Source: Burkholderiales bacterium
Lineage (GTDB): Bacteria > Pseudomonadota > Gammaproteobacteria > Burkholderiales > Burkholderiaceae
Length of the DNA: 37,918 nt
Direction: 5' to 3'
NCBI GenBank assembly: GCA_947372535.1
Contig: CANBUA010000006.1
Span: 1-37,918 of the forward strand
Shown: positions 1 to 8,896 of the stretch, piece after piece
Layout of the letters: each line of letters starts with the position of its first letter
Numbering within the stretch: the first letter of the stretch is position 1
Program-made: the position numbers and the translations under genes
Notes under the pieces: model-generated
What the model saw: only the letters and a program-made list of their open reading frames with translations
The model's database searches: none
What the model was told of the DNA's origin: nothing

Positions 1-1193
1 GACACGACCACGGTCTCGCCGCGCTTGAGGTCCTCGATGTAAGAGCCGTAATCCCGAAACCGCAGGACACCGGCCAGACTCTGGATGCCGTCATCGTTCC
101 AGTCGCGCTCGATGGTGATGATCTCGGCCCGTGTGTCGACCGTGCCGTAACCGGCCCGGCTCACGCCCAGCGCGCGGCCCAGGACCTCGGCGGAGGCATA
201 TGACAGCTCTGCCGGATCCGAGATGTCCCGAAACCGTTCGGCCAGCTCGACCAGCACGGCCTGGCGCACCAGGCCGCCTTGCAGTGCCTGTTCAGCCTCA
301 ACAGCACCCGTCACATCGACGCCAGCGCAGAAGATGCCATTGATGGCCCCCGACGCATCGGTGGTGGGGGCATAGACAAAGCTGAGGTAGCGGATGAGCT
401 CGGGGCCATCCGGGCTGCGACGAAAACGCACCTCGGCACGGTCGGCGTTGAAGGAATCCCCCGTGGCATAGACCTTGTCCAGCAACTCGAAGAAGCCTTG
501 GCCCTCCAGGCTGGGGAATGCATGCCGGATGGTCTGGCCGATCCAGGCGCCACTGCCGAACACTTCGCGGTGCGCATCGTTGACGAAATCGACCACATGG
601 TCAGGTCCCTTCATCACGATGATGAAGCCCGGCGCCTGTTCGAACTGCCGGCGCTGCGTGGCCATGGCCTCGGCTTGAAGCTGCTCGGCCCGCAACCTCT
701 CAGTGGTCTCGATGCACACGCCAAACAGGCCGGCGATGGCCGCACCATCGTCCAGCACTGGGGTGTATGAAAAGTCGAAGGTCGCGTCTTCTATGCGGCC
801 CTGGCGATCCAACCCCACGGTGAAACCCTGCATGTGAACCGGCTCGCCAGCAAAGACCCGGCCAAACAGCGGCGCCAGATCCGCCCAGGCCTCCGACCAC
901 ACCTGCCGGCTGGGCTGGCCCAGCGCCCAAGGATGTTTGTGGCCCAGGATGGGCCCAAAGGCATCGTTGTAGAGCCAGGTTTGCTCCGGCCCCCAGGCCA
1001 GGAACATCGGTTGCCTGGCGGTCAGCAGCAGGTTGACGATCGTCTTGAGCGACTGCGGCCAATGGCGCGGATCACCCAGCGGTGTCGTCGTCCAATCGAA
1101 GGCGCGAACGCGCTCGCCCATCGCACCGCCATCGGGCAGAAAAAGAAAGGCGGAAACATCAACGTCCGATCCAAGCTGGCCTGCCAAGTGCAT
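1..1193 (-). CDS. PAS/GAF sensor protein, probably a histidine kinase (partial, C-terminus off the left edge)
   Basis: The minus frame stays open from an ATG at 1193 to the window edge, giving about 397 residues without a stop. An in-frame TGA lies 33 bp before this ATG and no other start codon falls between. An N-terminal block with FDWTTTPLGDPRHWPQSL is the signature that opens many soluble multi-PAS sensor kinases. A PAS fold follows (AWGPEQTWLYNDAFGPILG), then a second PAS (residues about 190-310, FVNDAHREVFGSG), then the start of a GAF domain with GYGTVD and ITIERDWNDDGI, as in HWE-type kinases. No membrane segment is seen, so a cytosolic sensor is likely. The kinase domain itself is outside the window, so that call is inference. 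It lies 90 bp downstream of the TonB receptor gene on the same strand. Confidence 0.8.
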   Translation of the reverse strand, partial: MHLAGQLGSDVDVSAFLFLPDGGAMGERVRAFDWTTTPLGDPRHWPQSLKTIVNLLLTARQPMFLAWGPEQTWLYNDAFGPILGHKHPWALGQPSRQVWSEAWADLAPLFGRVFAGEPVHMQGFTVGLDRQGRIEDATFDFSYTPVLDDGAAIAGLFGVCIETTERLRAEQLQAEAMATQRRQFEQAPGFIIVMKGPDHVVDFVNDAHREVFGSGAWIGQTIRHAFPSLEGQGFFELLDKVYATGDSFNADRAEVRFRRSPDGPELIRYLSFVYAPTTDASGAINGIFCAGVDVTGAVEAEQALQGGLVRQAVLVELAERFRDISDPAELSYASAEVLGRALGVSRAGYGTVDTRAEIITIERDWNDDGIQSLAGVLRFRDYGSYIEDLKRGETVVV

Positions 1194-1283
1194 CTCCCAG
1201 CGCCGGGTCGGGCGCCATGTGGCGGATCAAAAACAAGGCCCGAAGTTTATAAGAGTCAAGCGTCGCACCGTGTTTTGAGGGGC

Positions 1284-3629
1284 TTACAGATCGAACTTGA
1301 GCTCGGCCAAGTAGCTGCGCTGCGGGTACGGGTGGAAGTTCCAGTACTTGTCGTTGTTCAGGTTGTCGATCCCGAAGGCCGCCGTCCATTGTTGGGACAG
1401 GCGCCAGACCACCCGCACGTCCGCCGTGGTGTAGGCACTCACGCCCTGGTAGGTGAAGCCGTTGACATCGCTGTTGTTGAGCGTGCGGTACTGACGGCCA
1501 CTGTGACGCACGCCCAAGGTGGCGGTCCAGCGGTCGTCGAAGCGGTAGCTCGCCATGGCGGTGGCACGCCAGCGCGGGATGTTCGGCTGCCAGCGCCCGA
1601 TGGTGTCAGGGAAGCCGGTGTTCTCCTTGATGATCGAATCGGCATAGGTCAGGCTGGTCTGCAAACTGAGCCCATCGACCAGCCAGTCCTGACTGTTCAA
1701 GGCCGCCTCCAGGCCGGAGGTCGCGATGCGGCCCACATTGAGCACGCGGCTGACGGTGGCGCCGCTCACCAGCGTGGTCTGCGAATAGATGGCATCGCGC
1801 GTGTCCTCGGCAAAGAAGGTGATGCGTGCGATGGCGGCGCCCAGGTCCTTCTCGGCGCTGAGCTCGGCCGTCCATGATTTTTCCGGGCGCAGGTTCGGAT
1901 CGTTGATGCTCTGGCTGTTGGCCGTGGCGGTGGCGCCGTAGAGTTCGTTGACGGTCGGCATGCGGACGGCGCGACCCACCGAGGCCTTGAGCACGGTGTC
2001 GGGCAGCCATTGCCAGGACAGCGCCGCCTTGGGTGAGACATGGTTCTCAATGCGTGATGGGTAGACCGCCATCGGACCGGTGAGGGTGCTGCCGTTGCTG
2101 AAATCGGTCAGGCCATGAAAAGCCTTCCAGTGCTCGGCGCGCAGGCCAAGCACCGTTTTCCAGCGGGGGGCCAGTTTCCAGGTGTCCTGCACGTACAGGC
2201 TCTGCAGCACGGCGTCCCCCTGAACATTGGTGGCATTGTCTGGCAGCGTGGCCGGCGGCGCATCCACCAGATAGTTGCCGCTGAGGGACGTGGTCAGGTA
2301 ACGCAGTTGATAGCTGTCTCGCTGATACCCGAAGTCGACCACATGCGCGCCCTCGCCCTGCGGCGGTCGCCACGTGCCCTTGAAAGCCAAGGTGTTCCAC
2401 CCGGTGCCGCTGCCATCGGCCAGCGTGCCGGCACCGCCCGTCTGCGCCAAGGGCTGGACATTGGCCGCACCGTTCTGCCGCTTGTCATCGCGGTGATAGT
2501 CGTAGAGGCTGGCGGCCACCTCCCAATCCCATTCGCCACGCGTGTGGCTCTTGACCGACAAGCCATGCATGGCGTGCAGCAAACTTTCACGCGTGACCGG
2601 GAAATCACCGCCGCCCAGGTTGGCGTAGCTTGCACCCCCGATGTTGATGGCCCCACCGTAGACCGGCTGCCCGCCGGCATCGCGCAGGTAGGACACCGAC
2701 TGTCCCTCAGCCTTGTTCTGCCACAGGCCCAGCACATAGCTGGCGCGCACGGTAGGCGTCACCTCATACGCCAGCTTGACCTTGAGGTGATCCTGCCGGG
2801 TGTGGTACTGCGTGCCTGTGCCCAGGATGTACCAGGGCAGGTTGGCGTTGTCGGCGCCCAGGACGGCACCAGTCACGCTGGTGCCTGCCGATCCCGCGAC
2901 CCCTTTACTCACCAGGCGCGTCGGGAAGGTCAAGGGTTGCCCTTCGCTGTCGGTGTGGTTGACATTGATCCACCAGGCCCAATCGCCCGAGCGGTCTCCC
3001 AGGGAGGCACTGGCCTGCCAGGCCTTGTAGGTGGTGTGCGTGTCGTACAAATCAAAGGGTTGAGAGACGTACCCCACCTTGACGTGTGCCTCGAACTTGG
3101 TGGGCATGCGTGTCACGTAATCGACCACCGCCCCGGCCGAATTGCCCGGGTAGATGGCCGAAAACGGGCCATACATCACATCGACGCGCTCGATCTCTTC
3201 GGGCGTCACCAGGCCCCATCGCGGCGGGAAGGACAGCCCGCCCACGCCATTGCCCAGGTAGTTGGACAGCAGGATGCCATCGGCATACACCGCCGAGCGC
3301 GCGCTGTTGCCCGTGCCCGAGGCACGGCTGGACAGCACGGCGTGGTTGTAGTCGCCGATGTAGCGCTTGCGCACCAGCAGGCTGGGGAAGTACTTGAGCG
3401 CGTCTTCGCTGTCCGTCGCGTTGACGGTGCGCTCGATCTCCTGGCGCGTGAGGCCTTCGGTGGTGGTCGGGATCTGCGTGGGCAGCGAGGTGGGGCGTGT
3501 GGCCGTGATGGTGACCACGCCCAGCGTCCGGGTGGGCGCATCAAGCGGGTCGGGGGCATCGGCGCCACGGCCGGCCAAGGGGAAGGCGATGGCCAGAGCG
3601 GCCACCAGAAGCGTTGTACTGGGGTTCAT
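1284..3629 (-). CDS. TonB-dependent outer-membrane receptor, possibly for copper
   Basis: The product is 781 aa. I chose the ATG at 3629 (GGTGAGA lies 9 bp upstream) over a GTG at 3644. Residues 1 to about 24 are a Sec signal peptide (LLVAALAIAFPLAGRGADA). The plug domain runs to about residue 165, with typical phrases such as SARSAVYADGILL, EEIERVDVMYGPFSAIYPGNSAG and VVDYVTRMP. The remainder is a beta-barrel with alternating strands ending in SYLAELKFDL. Such receptors take up metal complexes or other scarce solutes with TonB energy. The substrate is not readable from sequence. The upstream co-directional DUF2946 gene is a family often paired with copper-linked TonB receptors, so copper is a reasonable guess. 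Length and plug-barrel layout are complete. Confidence 0.92.
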   Translation of the reverse strand: MNPSTTLLVAALAIAFPLAGRGADAPDPLDAPTRTLGVVTITATRPTSLPTQIPTTTEGLTRQEIERTVNATDSEDALKYFPSLLVRKRYIGDYNHAVLSSRASGTGNSARSAVYADGILLSNYLGNGVGGLSFPPRWGLVTPEEIERVDVMYGPFSAIYPGNSAGAVVDYVTRMPTKFEAHVKVGYVSQPFDLYDTHTTYKAWQASASLGDRSGDWAWWINVNHTDSEGQPLTFPTRLVSKGVAGSAGTSVTGAVLGADNANLPWYILGTGTQYHTRQDHLKVKLAYEVTPTVRASYVLGLWQNKAEGQSVSYLRDAGGQPVYGGAINIGGASYANLGGGDFPVTRESLLHAMHGLSVKSHTRGEWDWEVAASLYDYHRDDKRQNGAANVQPLAQTGGAGTLADGSGTGWNTLAFKGTWRPPQGEGAHVVDFGYQRDSYQLRYLTTSLSGNYLVDAPPATLPDNATNVQGDAVLQSLYVQDTWKLAPRWKTVLGLRAEHWKAFHGLTDFSNGSTLTGPMAVYPSRIENHVSPKAALSWQWLPDTVLKASVGRAVRMPTVNELYGATATANSQSINDPNLRPEKSWTAELSAEKDLGAAIARITFFAEDTRDAIYSQTTLVSGATVSRVLNVGRIATSGLEAALNSQDWLVDGLSLQTSLTYADSIIKENTGFPDTIGRWQPNIPRWRATAMASYRFDDRWTATLGVRHSGRQYRTLNNSDVNGFTYQGVSAYTTADVRVVWRLSQQWTAAFGIDNLNNDKYWNFHPYPQRSYLAELKFDL

Positions 3630-3739
3630 GTTGTCGGATCTCACCGTGTCGGGGACAGACAGGGCGCACGCCGGCCAAAAAACCCACCCTGGTGGTGAGC
3701 GCCTGACGTGTCAGCCCTGAAAAAGCTTGATGGGGGCGA

Positions 3740-4132
3740 TCAAGCCGACAACGGTGGGGCCCTTGGCTGCGCGTTGAGCCAGACATGGCCCGTCGTGGGC
3801 GCATGCAGAAAAGCGGACGGGACGTCCTGGGCCTGCGACAAGGGCGTGGACAGACGAGGCAGCTTTGGCAACACGGGCACGACATCGGCATGCAGCGCGC
3901 AGTACGGGCAATGCTCGAAGACATGCGCCTGACCACCCTCAACAGGCCGCTGCTGTTTGTCGAAAGCATCGACCTGCGCTCGGGCAGTCTTGCTCGTGGA
4001 GCAGACCTCCAGCCAGGTGCGTGCAGCGCCGTCACCCAAAGCTCGCGATATCACCGGCGCGAACGTGGTCATCAGGATGGCCAGCACGGCCATCCAGGTG
4101 CACAACGTACGAGTGGCCCGGTCAAATCGCAT
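3740..4132 (-). CDS. DUF2946 family protein
   Basis: This is a 130-aa protein with an N-terminal hydrophobic signal or anchor (TLCTWMAVLAILMTTFAPVIS), a conserved single Cys in the middle (WLEVCST) and an HCPYCALHADVVP block, the hallmark of DUF2946. The CxxC plus flanking His could bind a metal. The gene ends 110 bp before the TonB receptor start and points the same way, so the two are likely co-expressed. It is divergent from the zntA-like gene with only 30 bp between start codons. Copper-linked roles are known for neighbours of this family; a biochemical function is not established. A 10-bp perfect palindrome, TCGCATGCGA (4127-4136), covers the start codon. Confidence 0.82.
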   Translation of the reverse strand: MRFDRATRTLCTWMAVLAILMTTFAPVISRALGDGAARTWLEVCSTSKTARAQVDAFDKQQRPVEGGQAHVFEHCPYCALHADVVPVLPKLPRLSTPLSQAQDVPSAFLHAPTTGHVWLNAQPRAPPLSA

Positions 4133-4162
4133 GCGAGGATTCTAGGGGACACCGACATCGTC

Positions 4163-6478
4163 ATGAAGAGGTCTAATGGCGGTATGACGACATCGCCCTC
4201 ATCGACCGGCCAGGCCGCCCCAAAAACCGGGCACGCGCCTGCTCACGACCACGGATGTGGCGCCTGCGGCCACCATGCAGACCCCGCGGATCCCTTGCCT
4301 TCGACCGGACAGATGCCTGTCAGCGCCGGATGGACGCAGTTCCGCATCGCCAGCATGGATTGCCCGATTGAAGAGGCCGAGATCCGGCGGGCGCTGGATC
4401 CCATCGAGGGGATCAAGGGTTTGCGCTTTCAGCTCGGGGCCCGAACCCTCGGGCTGCGTGTTTCAGACACCGCCCTGCCTTTGGCATTGGCGGCGATCCG
4501 CCAGGCGGGCTTTGATCCACAGCCTGTCACGGCATCCAACAGATCGCACAGCGGGGATGCCCACGACCACGACCATGCGCACGATGATGACCACCATGGC
4601 CACGATCACGCCGCCCCTGAAGGGTGGCAGCGCCTCGCGCTGGCCTTGGCGCTGGCCATCGCCGCCGAGGGCGTCCATTTCTTCGCCCCAGAGACCACCG
4701 TGTTCAAGGCTTTGGGCCTGGCGGTGGCGGGCGCAGCCATCGCCTTGTCCGGGCTGGAAACCTACCGCAAGGGCCTCAAGGCGCTCAGCCAACTCAAGCT
4801 CAACATCAATGCCCTGATGGCCGTGGCCGTCACCGGCGCCGTGCTCGTCGGTCAGTGGCCCGAAGCGGCCATGGTGATGGCGCTGTACGCCATCGCCGAG
4901 TTGATCGAAGCCCGCTCCGTGGACAAAGCGCGCAATGCCATCCAGGGCTTGCTGGCCCTGAGCCCGCAAGAGGCAGACGTGCAGCAGCCCGATGGTCAGT
5001 GGCGGGTCACGCCGGTCGACCAGGTGCCGCTGGGTGGCCTGGTGCGCATCCGCCCCGGTGAACGCGTGCCGCTGGACGGCATCGTCAGCCAGGGCAGCAG
5101 CACCATCAACCAGGCACCGGTCACGGGCGAGAGCATCCCCGTGGACAAAGCCGCCGGCGACACGGTCTTTGCCGGCACGGTCAACGAGACGGGTGAGTTG
5201 CAGTTCAAGGTCACGGCCCTGGCCGATGACACCACCCTGGCCCGCATCATCCACGCCGTCGAGCAGGCGCAAGGCAGCCGCGCGCCCACCCAGCGCTTCG
5301 TGGACCGCTTTGCGGCCATCTACACCCCCGCCGTGTTTGCGATCGCGCTGGCCGTGGCCCTGCTCACCCCCTGGCTGCTGGGCTGGACCTGGCTGACATC
5401 CATCTACAAAGCCTTGGTCTTGCTGGTGATTGCCTGCCCTTGCGCCCTGGTGATCTCCACCCCGGTGACCGTGGTCAGCGCACTCACGGCCGCCGCGCGC
5501 CGAGGCATCCTCATCAAGGGCGGCACGTACCTGGAGCAAGCCCGCGAGCTGAAAGTGATCGCGTTCGACAAAACCGGCACCATCACCGCCGGCCAACCCA
5601 AACTGGTGACCTGGGAGGCCCTGCAAGGCGAGCGTCAGGAGATCGCCCGAATCGCCGCCGGATTGGCCGGCCGCTCGGACCACCCGGTGTCCCAGGCGAT
5701 CCACCTGGGCTTGGCCACCGAAGGCCTGCCGGTGGATGCCTTTGAGGCCTTGCCGGGGCGCGGCGTGCAGGCGCAAGCCCAAGGCACCACTTATGTGCTG
5801 GGCAACCACCGCCTGATCCAGGAGCGTGGCCAAAGCCATGCTGCCCTCCAAGCGCAGCTCAAAACCCACGAGGAATCCGGCCACACCGTCACTCTGCTGG
5901 CCAGCGATACGCAGGGCGTGCTGGCCTTGTTCGCCGTGGCAGACACCATCAAGGCCTCGTCACGCCAAGCCATCAGTGAGCTCAAGGCCTTGGGCGTACA
6001 CACCGTCATGCTCACGGGCGACAACGAAGCCACCGCGCGCAGCATCGGCGAGCAAGCGGGCATCGACGACATCCGCGGCCAACTGTTGCCGCAGGACAAG
6101 CTGCAGGCCGTCGATGAGCTGCGCCAGCGCCACGGCCCCATCGCCATGACTGGCGATGGCATCAACGACGCGCCCGCGCTGGCCAAGGCCGACATCGGCC
6201 TGGCCATGGGCGGCATGGGCACCGACACGGCCATGGAAGCGGCCGACGTGATCATCATGAACGACGACCTGGGCCGCATCCCCGAGGTGATCCGCCTGTC
6301 GCGCCGCACCCATGCCGTGCTCTGGCAGAACATCTCGCTGGCCCTCGGCATCAAGCTGGTGTTCCTGATGCTGGCATTGGTCGGCCACGCGTCGATGTGG
6401 ATGGCGGTGTTTGCCGACCTGGGCGCCACCCTGCTGGTGGTGGCCAACGGGCTGCGCCTGGTGCGGTCTCAGCCTTGA
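4163..6478 (+). CDS. zntA: Zn2+/Cd2+/Pb2+ P1B-type efflux ATPase
   Basis: About 771 aa. Starts at ATG 4163 or ATG 4184 are both plausible; an open frame runs back to 3785 but that part is antisense to the DUF2946 gene. The N-terminal metal-binding domain carries MDCPIEEAEIR (Cys67), the DCxxEE variant of zinc/cadmium/lead pumps rather than the CxxC of copper pumps. A His/Asp run (HDHDHAHDDDHHGHDH) follows, then the membrane segments, TGES, the CPC metal site (about residue 425), DKTGT phosphorylation site (about 469), the SDHP nucleotide motif and [10 protein letters not shown] (about 664). It exports divalent soft metals across the inner membrane using ATP. No MerR-type ZntR gene or clear ZntR promoter dyad was seen next to it. 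Confidence 0.95.
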   Translation: MKRSNGGMTTSPSSTGQAAPKTGHAPAHDHGCGACGHHADPADPLPSTGQMPVSAGWTQFRIASMDCPIEEAEIRRALDPIEGIKGLRFQLGARTLGLRVSDTALPLALAAIRQAGFDPQPVTASNRSHSGDAHDHDHAHDDDHHGHDHAAPEGWQRLALALALAIAAEGVHFFAPETTVFKALGLAVAGAAIALSGLETYRKGLKALSQLKLNINALMAVAVTGAVLVGQWPEAAMVMALYAIAELIEARSVDKARNAIQGLLALSPQEADVQQPDGQWRVTPVDQVPLGGLVRIRPGERVPLDGIVSQGSSTINQAPVTGESIPVDKAAGDTVFAGTVNETGELQFKVTALADDTTLARIIHAVEQAQGSRAPTQRFVDRFAAIYTPAVFAIALAVALLTPWLLGWTWLTSIYKALVLLVIACPCALVISTPVTVVSALTAAARRGILIKGGTYLEQARELKVIAFDKTGTITAGQPKLVTWEALQGERQEIARIAAGLAGRSDHPVSQAIHLGLATEGLPVDAFEALPGRGVQAQAQGTTYVLGNHRLIQERGQSHAALQAQLKTHEESGHTVTLLASDTQGVLALFAVADTIKASSRQAISELKALGVHTVMLTGDNEATARSIGEQAGIDDIRGQLLPQDKLQAVDELRQRHGPIAMTGDGINDAPALAKADIGLAMGGMGTDTAMEAADVIIMNDDLGRIPEVIRLSRRTHAVLWQNISLALGIKLVFLMLALVGHASMWMAVFADLGATLLVVANGLRLVRSQP

Positions 6479-6496
6479 TGCGTCATCACCTGCCAA

Positions 6497-7159
6497 TCAC
6501 CTGAACCGCTCGGGAATGCCTTCCTGGAACGGATACATGTTGAAGTAGGGCCTGGCCTGGGCCAATACCTTTTGAGCCGATGGCCTGGTCATGAGCCGCT
6601 CGAAATAACCGTGCAGGTGCAGGCACGCATCGGGCAAGGGCTCGATGGTGTTGGCATAAAACAGCGCCGGAACCGCCGCGCAATCAGCCATGCTGAAGGC
6701 CTCGCCGGCCGCCCAGGTTTTGGTGGCCATGTGCCGGTCGATCATCTGGTAGACCGTTTGCAGGCTGGCCCGCGCGCGGGACATGTCGCCCTTGGCGCCG
6801 CCCAAGCGGTCACTGACGATGGACTGCATCGGACCCTGCACGTGGTTATCGAAGATGCGATCCCACAGGCGCACCTCGATGGCCGTGTCCCAGTCAGCGG
6901 GGATCAGGGGCTGCGGGCCGGGGAAGAAGCGATCCAGGTACTCGATGATCACCGAGGACTCCGCCACATCGCGTTGACGGGCGTGGTCACGGATCACCGG
7001 GAACTTGCACAAAGGCCAGATGGCCGCCAGTTCGGCCCGGTCATCCGCCTGACCCAGGTTGATGAGGCGCTTGTCAAAAGTCGTGCCGTTTTCATCCAGG
7101 GCGACCAGCACCTTGTGGCAGTACGAGGACAGCGGGTGGTAGTAGAGGGTGAGTGACAT
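6497..7159 (-). CDS. glutathione S-transferase family protein
   Basis: This is a 220-aa cytosolic enzyme. The N-terminal thioredoxin-like domain begins LTLYYHPLSSYCHKVLVAL and includes the cis-Pro region FPVIRD and the glutathione-contacting ESSVIIEYLD. An all-helical C-terminal domain runs from about residue 90 and contains the conserved FSMADCAAVP block with its buried Asp. It would conjugate or reduce electrophiles with glutathione; the substrate is unknown. It is the last gene of a minus-strand run: SRPBCC protein, then this gene after an 18-bp gap. It meets the zntA-like gene tail to tail. The ATG at 7159 follows an AGGA-containing stretch. Confidence 0.93.
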   Translation of the reverse strand: MSLTLYYHPLSSYCHKVLVALDENGTTFDKRLINLGQADDRAELAAIWPLCKFPVIRDHARQRDVAESSVIIEYLDRFFPGPQPLIPADWDTAIEVRLWDRIFDNHVQGPMQSIVSDRLGGAKGDMSRARASLQTVYQMIDRHMATKTWAAGEAFSMADCAAVPALFYANTIEPLPDACLHLHGYFERLMTRPSAQKVLAQARPYFNMYPFQEGIPERFR

Positions 7160-7177
7160 GTGCCTATCCTTGAGCCT

Positions 7178-7639
7178 TTAACCCGCGATCTCGGCTTCGA
7201 CGAGTTGCCCCAGCAACACCAGGGACTCTTGCCAGCCCAGATAGCAGCTTGCGGTGGGAATCATCTCAGGGATGCCCTCCTGCACCACGCTGATTTCGAC
7301 GCCGCAGAACGCCTTCACCAGTGTGACCGTGGTTTGCATCTCGCCTGGCAGGTTCGGGTCATCGAACACGGCGGTGTAGCGGATACGCTCGCCCGGTACC
7401 AGCTCCAGGTACGTGCCGCCAAAAGCGTGGCTGCCGCCGGTCGTGAAGTTGGTGAAGGACATCTTGTAGGTGCCCCCGACCTGGGCGTCCATGTGATGGA
7501 CCTTGGCCGTGAAGCCGTTGGGCGGCAGCCATTTGGCCATGGCATCCGCATCAAGGAATGCACGGTACAGCCGATCGGGCGTCGTGCGCAGCACGCGGTG
7601 GAGGCGGACGGTGTTGGTCGCGGTGGTGGTGCTCGACAT
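7178..7639 (-). CDS. SRPBCC (AHSA1/START-like) family protein
   Basis: This is a 153-aa single-domain protein. It opens with VRLHRVLRTTPDRLYRAFLD and has AMAKWLPPNGF, GGTYKMSF and GERIRYTAVFDDP, the recognisable elements of the Aha1/START helix-grip fold. The C-terminal helix has GWQESLVLLGQLVEAE. Such proteins bind small hydrophobic molecules; the ligand is unknown. It sits between a VOC-family gene and a glutathione transferase gene, all on the minus strand. That trio recurs in bacteria as a small detoxification or metabolic set, but here the link is inferred from position only. Confidence 0.9.
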   Translation of the reverse strand: MSSTTTATNTVRLHRVLRTTPDRLYRAFLDADAMAKWLPPNGFTAKVHHMDAQVGGTYKMSFTNFTTGGSHAFGGTYLELVPGERIRYTAVFDDPNLPGEMQTTVTLVKAFCGVEISVVQEGIPEMIPTASCYLGWQESLVLLGQLVEAEIAG

Positions 7640-7735
7640 GTTTGTTCAATCCTGAAAAAAGAGGCAGAGGAAGACCCTCTTGGATGCACGACGAATGGCC
7701 ATGGCCAAAATCGACATGACCTGCGGACGACACAG

Positions 7736-8158
7736 CTAGCCCAGGTCCGCCAAGCCTGGGTTGAATGCGATTTCCCAGACATGCCCGTCCGGGTCTTGAA
7801 AATAGCCGGCATAGCCGCCATAAAAGGTAGCCTGCGCGGGCTTGATGACCTTGGCGCCGGCTTGAACCGCCACCGCCATCACGGCATCGACTGCTTGCGC
7901 TGACTCGACGTTGTGGCCCAGGGTCATTTCAGTGGGCGAGGCCGGATGCTCCACCAAACCCGTGTCCGCCGCGATGCTCTGGCGCGGCCACAGCGCGAGC
8001 TTGAGCCCGCCTTGCAAGTTGAAAAACGCGACGGCGCCGTTTTCGATGTCGGCGCCGATGATGCCCTTGGTCGCAAAACCCAGGCCATCGCGGTAGAAGG
8101 CCACCGCCTGTTCGAGGTCGGCCACGCCCAGGGTCAGCACGGTGAGGTGAGGTGTCAT
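7736..8158 (-). CDS. VOC-superfamily (glyoxalase/bleomycin-resistance fold) protein
   Basis: The product is 140 aa from ATG 8158. A longer frame reaching 8224 would overlap the end of the upstream gene and adds no conserved sequence. It shows one vicinal-oxygen-chelate module pair: TVLTLGVADLEQAVAFYRDGLGF at the start, an ENGAVAFFNLQGG strand pair, and a C-terminal GGYAGYFQDPDGHVWEI, where the final Glu is a usual metal ligand. The N-terminal metal position is less clear. It may be a lyase, dioxygenase or drug-binding protein; the substrate cannot be told. It precedes the SRPBCC gene by about 96 bp on the same strand. Confidence 0.88.
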   Translation of the reverse strand: MTPHLTVLTLGVADLEQAVAFYRDGLGFATKGIIGADIENGAVAFFNLQGGLKLALWPRQSIAADTGLVEHPASPTEMTLGHNVESAQAVDAVMAVAVQAGAKVIKPAQATFYGGYAGYFQDPDGHVWEIAFNPGLADLG

Positions 8159-8196
8159 CTGATCGCTCCAATCACGCGCCGCCTGGCGCTGACGCA

Positions 8197-8796
8197 TCAC
8201 CAAAGGTAGTAGCCCCAATACCAAGGGCCCCGTGACACGCTCACATCGAACTCCGCTTCACCGAATTGCCGGCTCACCGACTCCGTGATGGCGCCGACCG
8301 TCGTGATCTCCACCAAGCCCGACTCCCAGAAGCTGATGACCTCACTCTCTTGCCCTTGCAACTGTCCGGTGGCCAAGGCCACATGATCCAGACCAAAGGG
8401 CACACTGGTATCGGCTGAGGTGCCAAACCGATCGAATGCAGAGAGCAACTTATTTGTTTTCTGCTTCATCTTCCAGAACACCAGATCGCCCTGCAGGGCG
8501 TTGCCGGGTTTGTAGCCACGCAGCTGGTGCCCTTTGAGGTAATGCGCTGGATTCTGGATCACCTTTTTGGTGTACCAATGCGTCATGGCATTGACATTCA
8601 AGGAGGCAAGCAAGGGCATTTCAAAACAGACCAGGCTCCAGTCCTCGGAGGGTGCGAAACCACCGGCAGGCATGCGTTTGGCATCAGTCAAGGCTGCGTA
8701 GAGATTGCTCTTGCCACTGGACTGAGACACCCACTTCATGCGGCCCTCATTCACGGCCCAACTTCTGGCCAATTTGACAATGGCTAGTTCTTTCAT
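8197..8796 (-). CDS. unrecognised protein with an NlpC/P60-like cysteine-peptidase layout
   Basis: This is a 199-aa protein without signal peptide or membrane segment, with a good ribosome site (GGAGAG, 6 bp before ATG 8796). I do not recognise a named family. Cys57 in a helical context (DWSLVCFEMPLLASL), then GDLVFW (about 103-108), then LDHVALATG with His138 follow the order and spacing of catalytic Cys, the GD strand and the catalytic His in NlpC/P60 or CHAP amidases. The C-terminus is rich in aromatics (GPWYWGYYLW). It could be a peptidoglycan amidase, a toxin-like effector, or an unrelated fold. Its base composition looks lower in GC than its neighbours. The downstream VOC gene starts 38 bp after its stop. 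Confidence 0.6.
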   Translation of the reverse strand: MKELAIVKLARSWAVNEGRMKWVSQSSGKSNLYAALTDAKRMPAGGFAPSEDWSLVCFEMPLLASLNVNAMTHWYTKKVIQNPAHYLKGHQLRGYKPGNALQGDLVFWKMKQKTNKLLSAFDRFGTSADTSVPFGLDHVALATGQLQGQESEVISFWESGLVEITTVGAITESVSRQFGEAEFDVSVSRGPWYWGYYLW

Positions 8797-8896
8797 GATC
8801 GCTCTCCGGAATTTGTAAGGGCCAGGGCCCGGGCACCGCTTTACAGCTGAAGCGGCCCGTCATTGTATTTTCTGCCTCGGCGCATGCCCATCCCTA

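Noticed and set aside
834..1877. 347-codon plus-strand frame
   Set aside because: It spans the end of the TonB receptor and the start of the sensor kinase in antisense, with no recognisable domain.
2115..3698. 527-codon open frame on the plus strand
   Set aside because: It is antisense to the TonB receptor, which has full family motifs; its translation is Gly/His/Arg-rich with no domain. High GC makes long antisense frames common.
3785..4162. 126-codon N-terminal extension of the zinc ATPase
   Set aside because: It is antisense to the DUF2946 gene and has no ATPase-like sequence; starts at 4163/4184 give the normal family length.
4463..5884. 473-codon minus-strand frame
   Set aside because: It is antisense to the zntA-like gene; composition is low-complexity (Gly, His, Asp, Gln) and no motif is seen.
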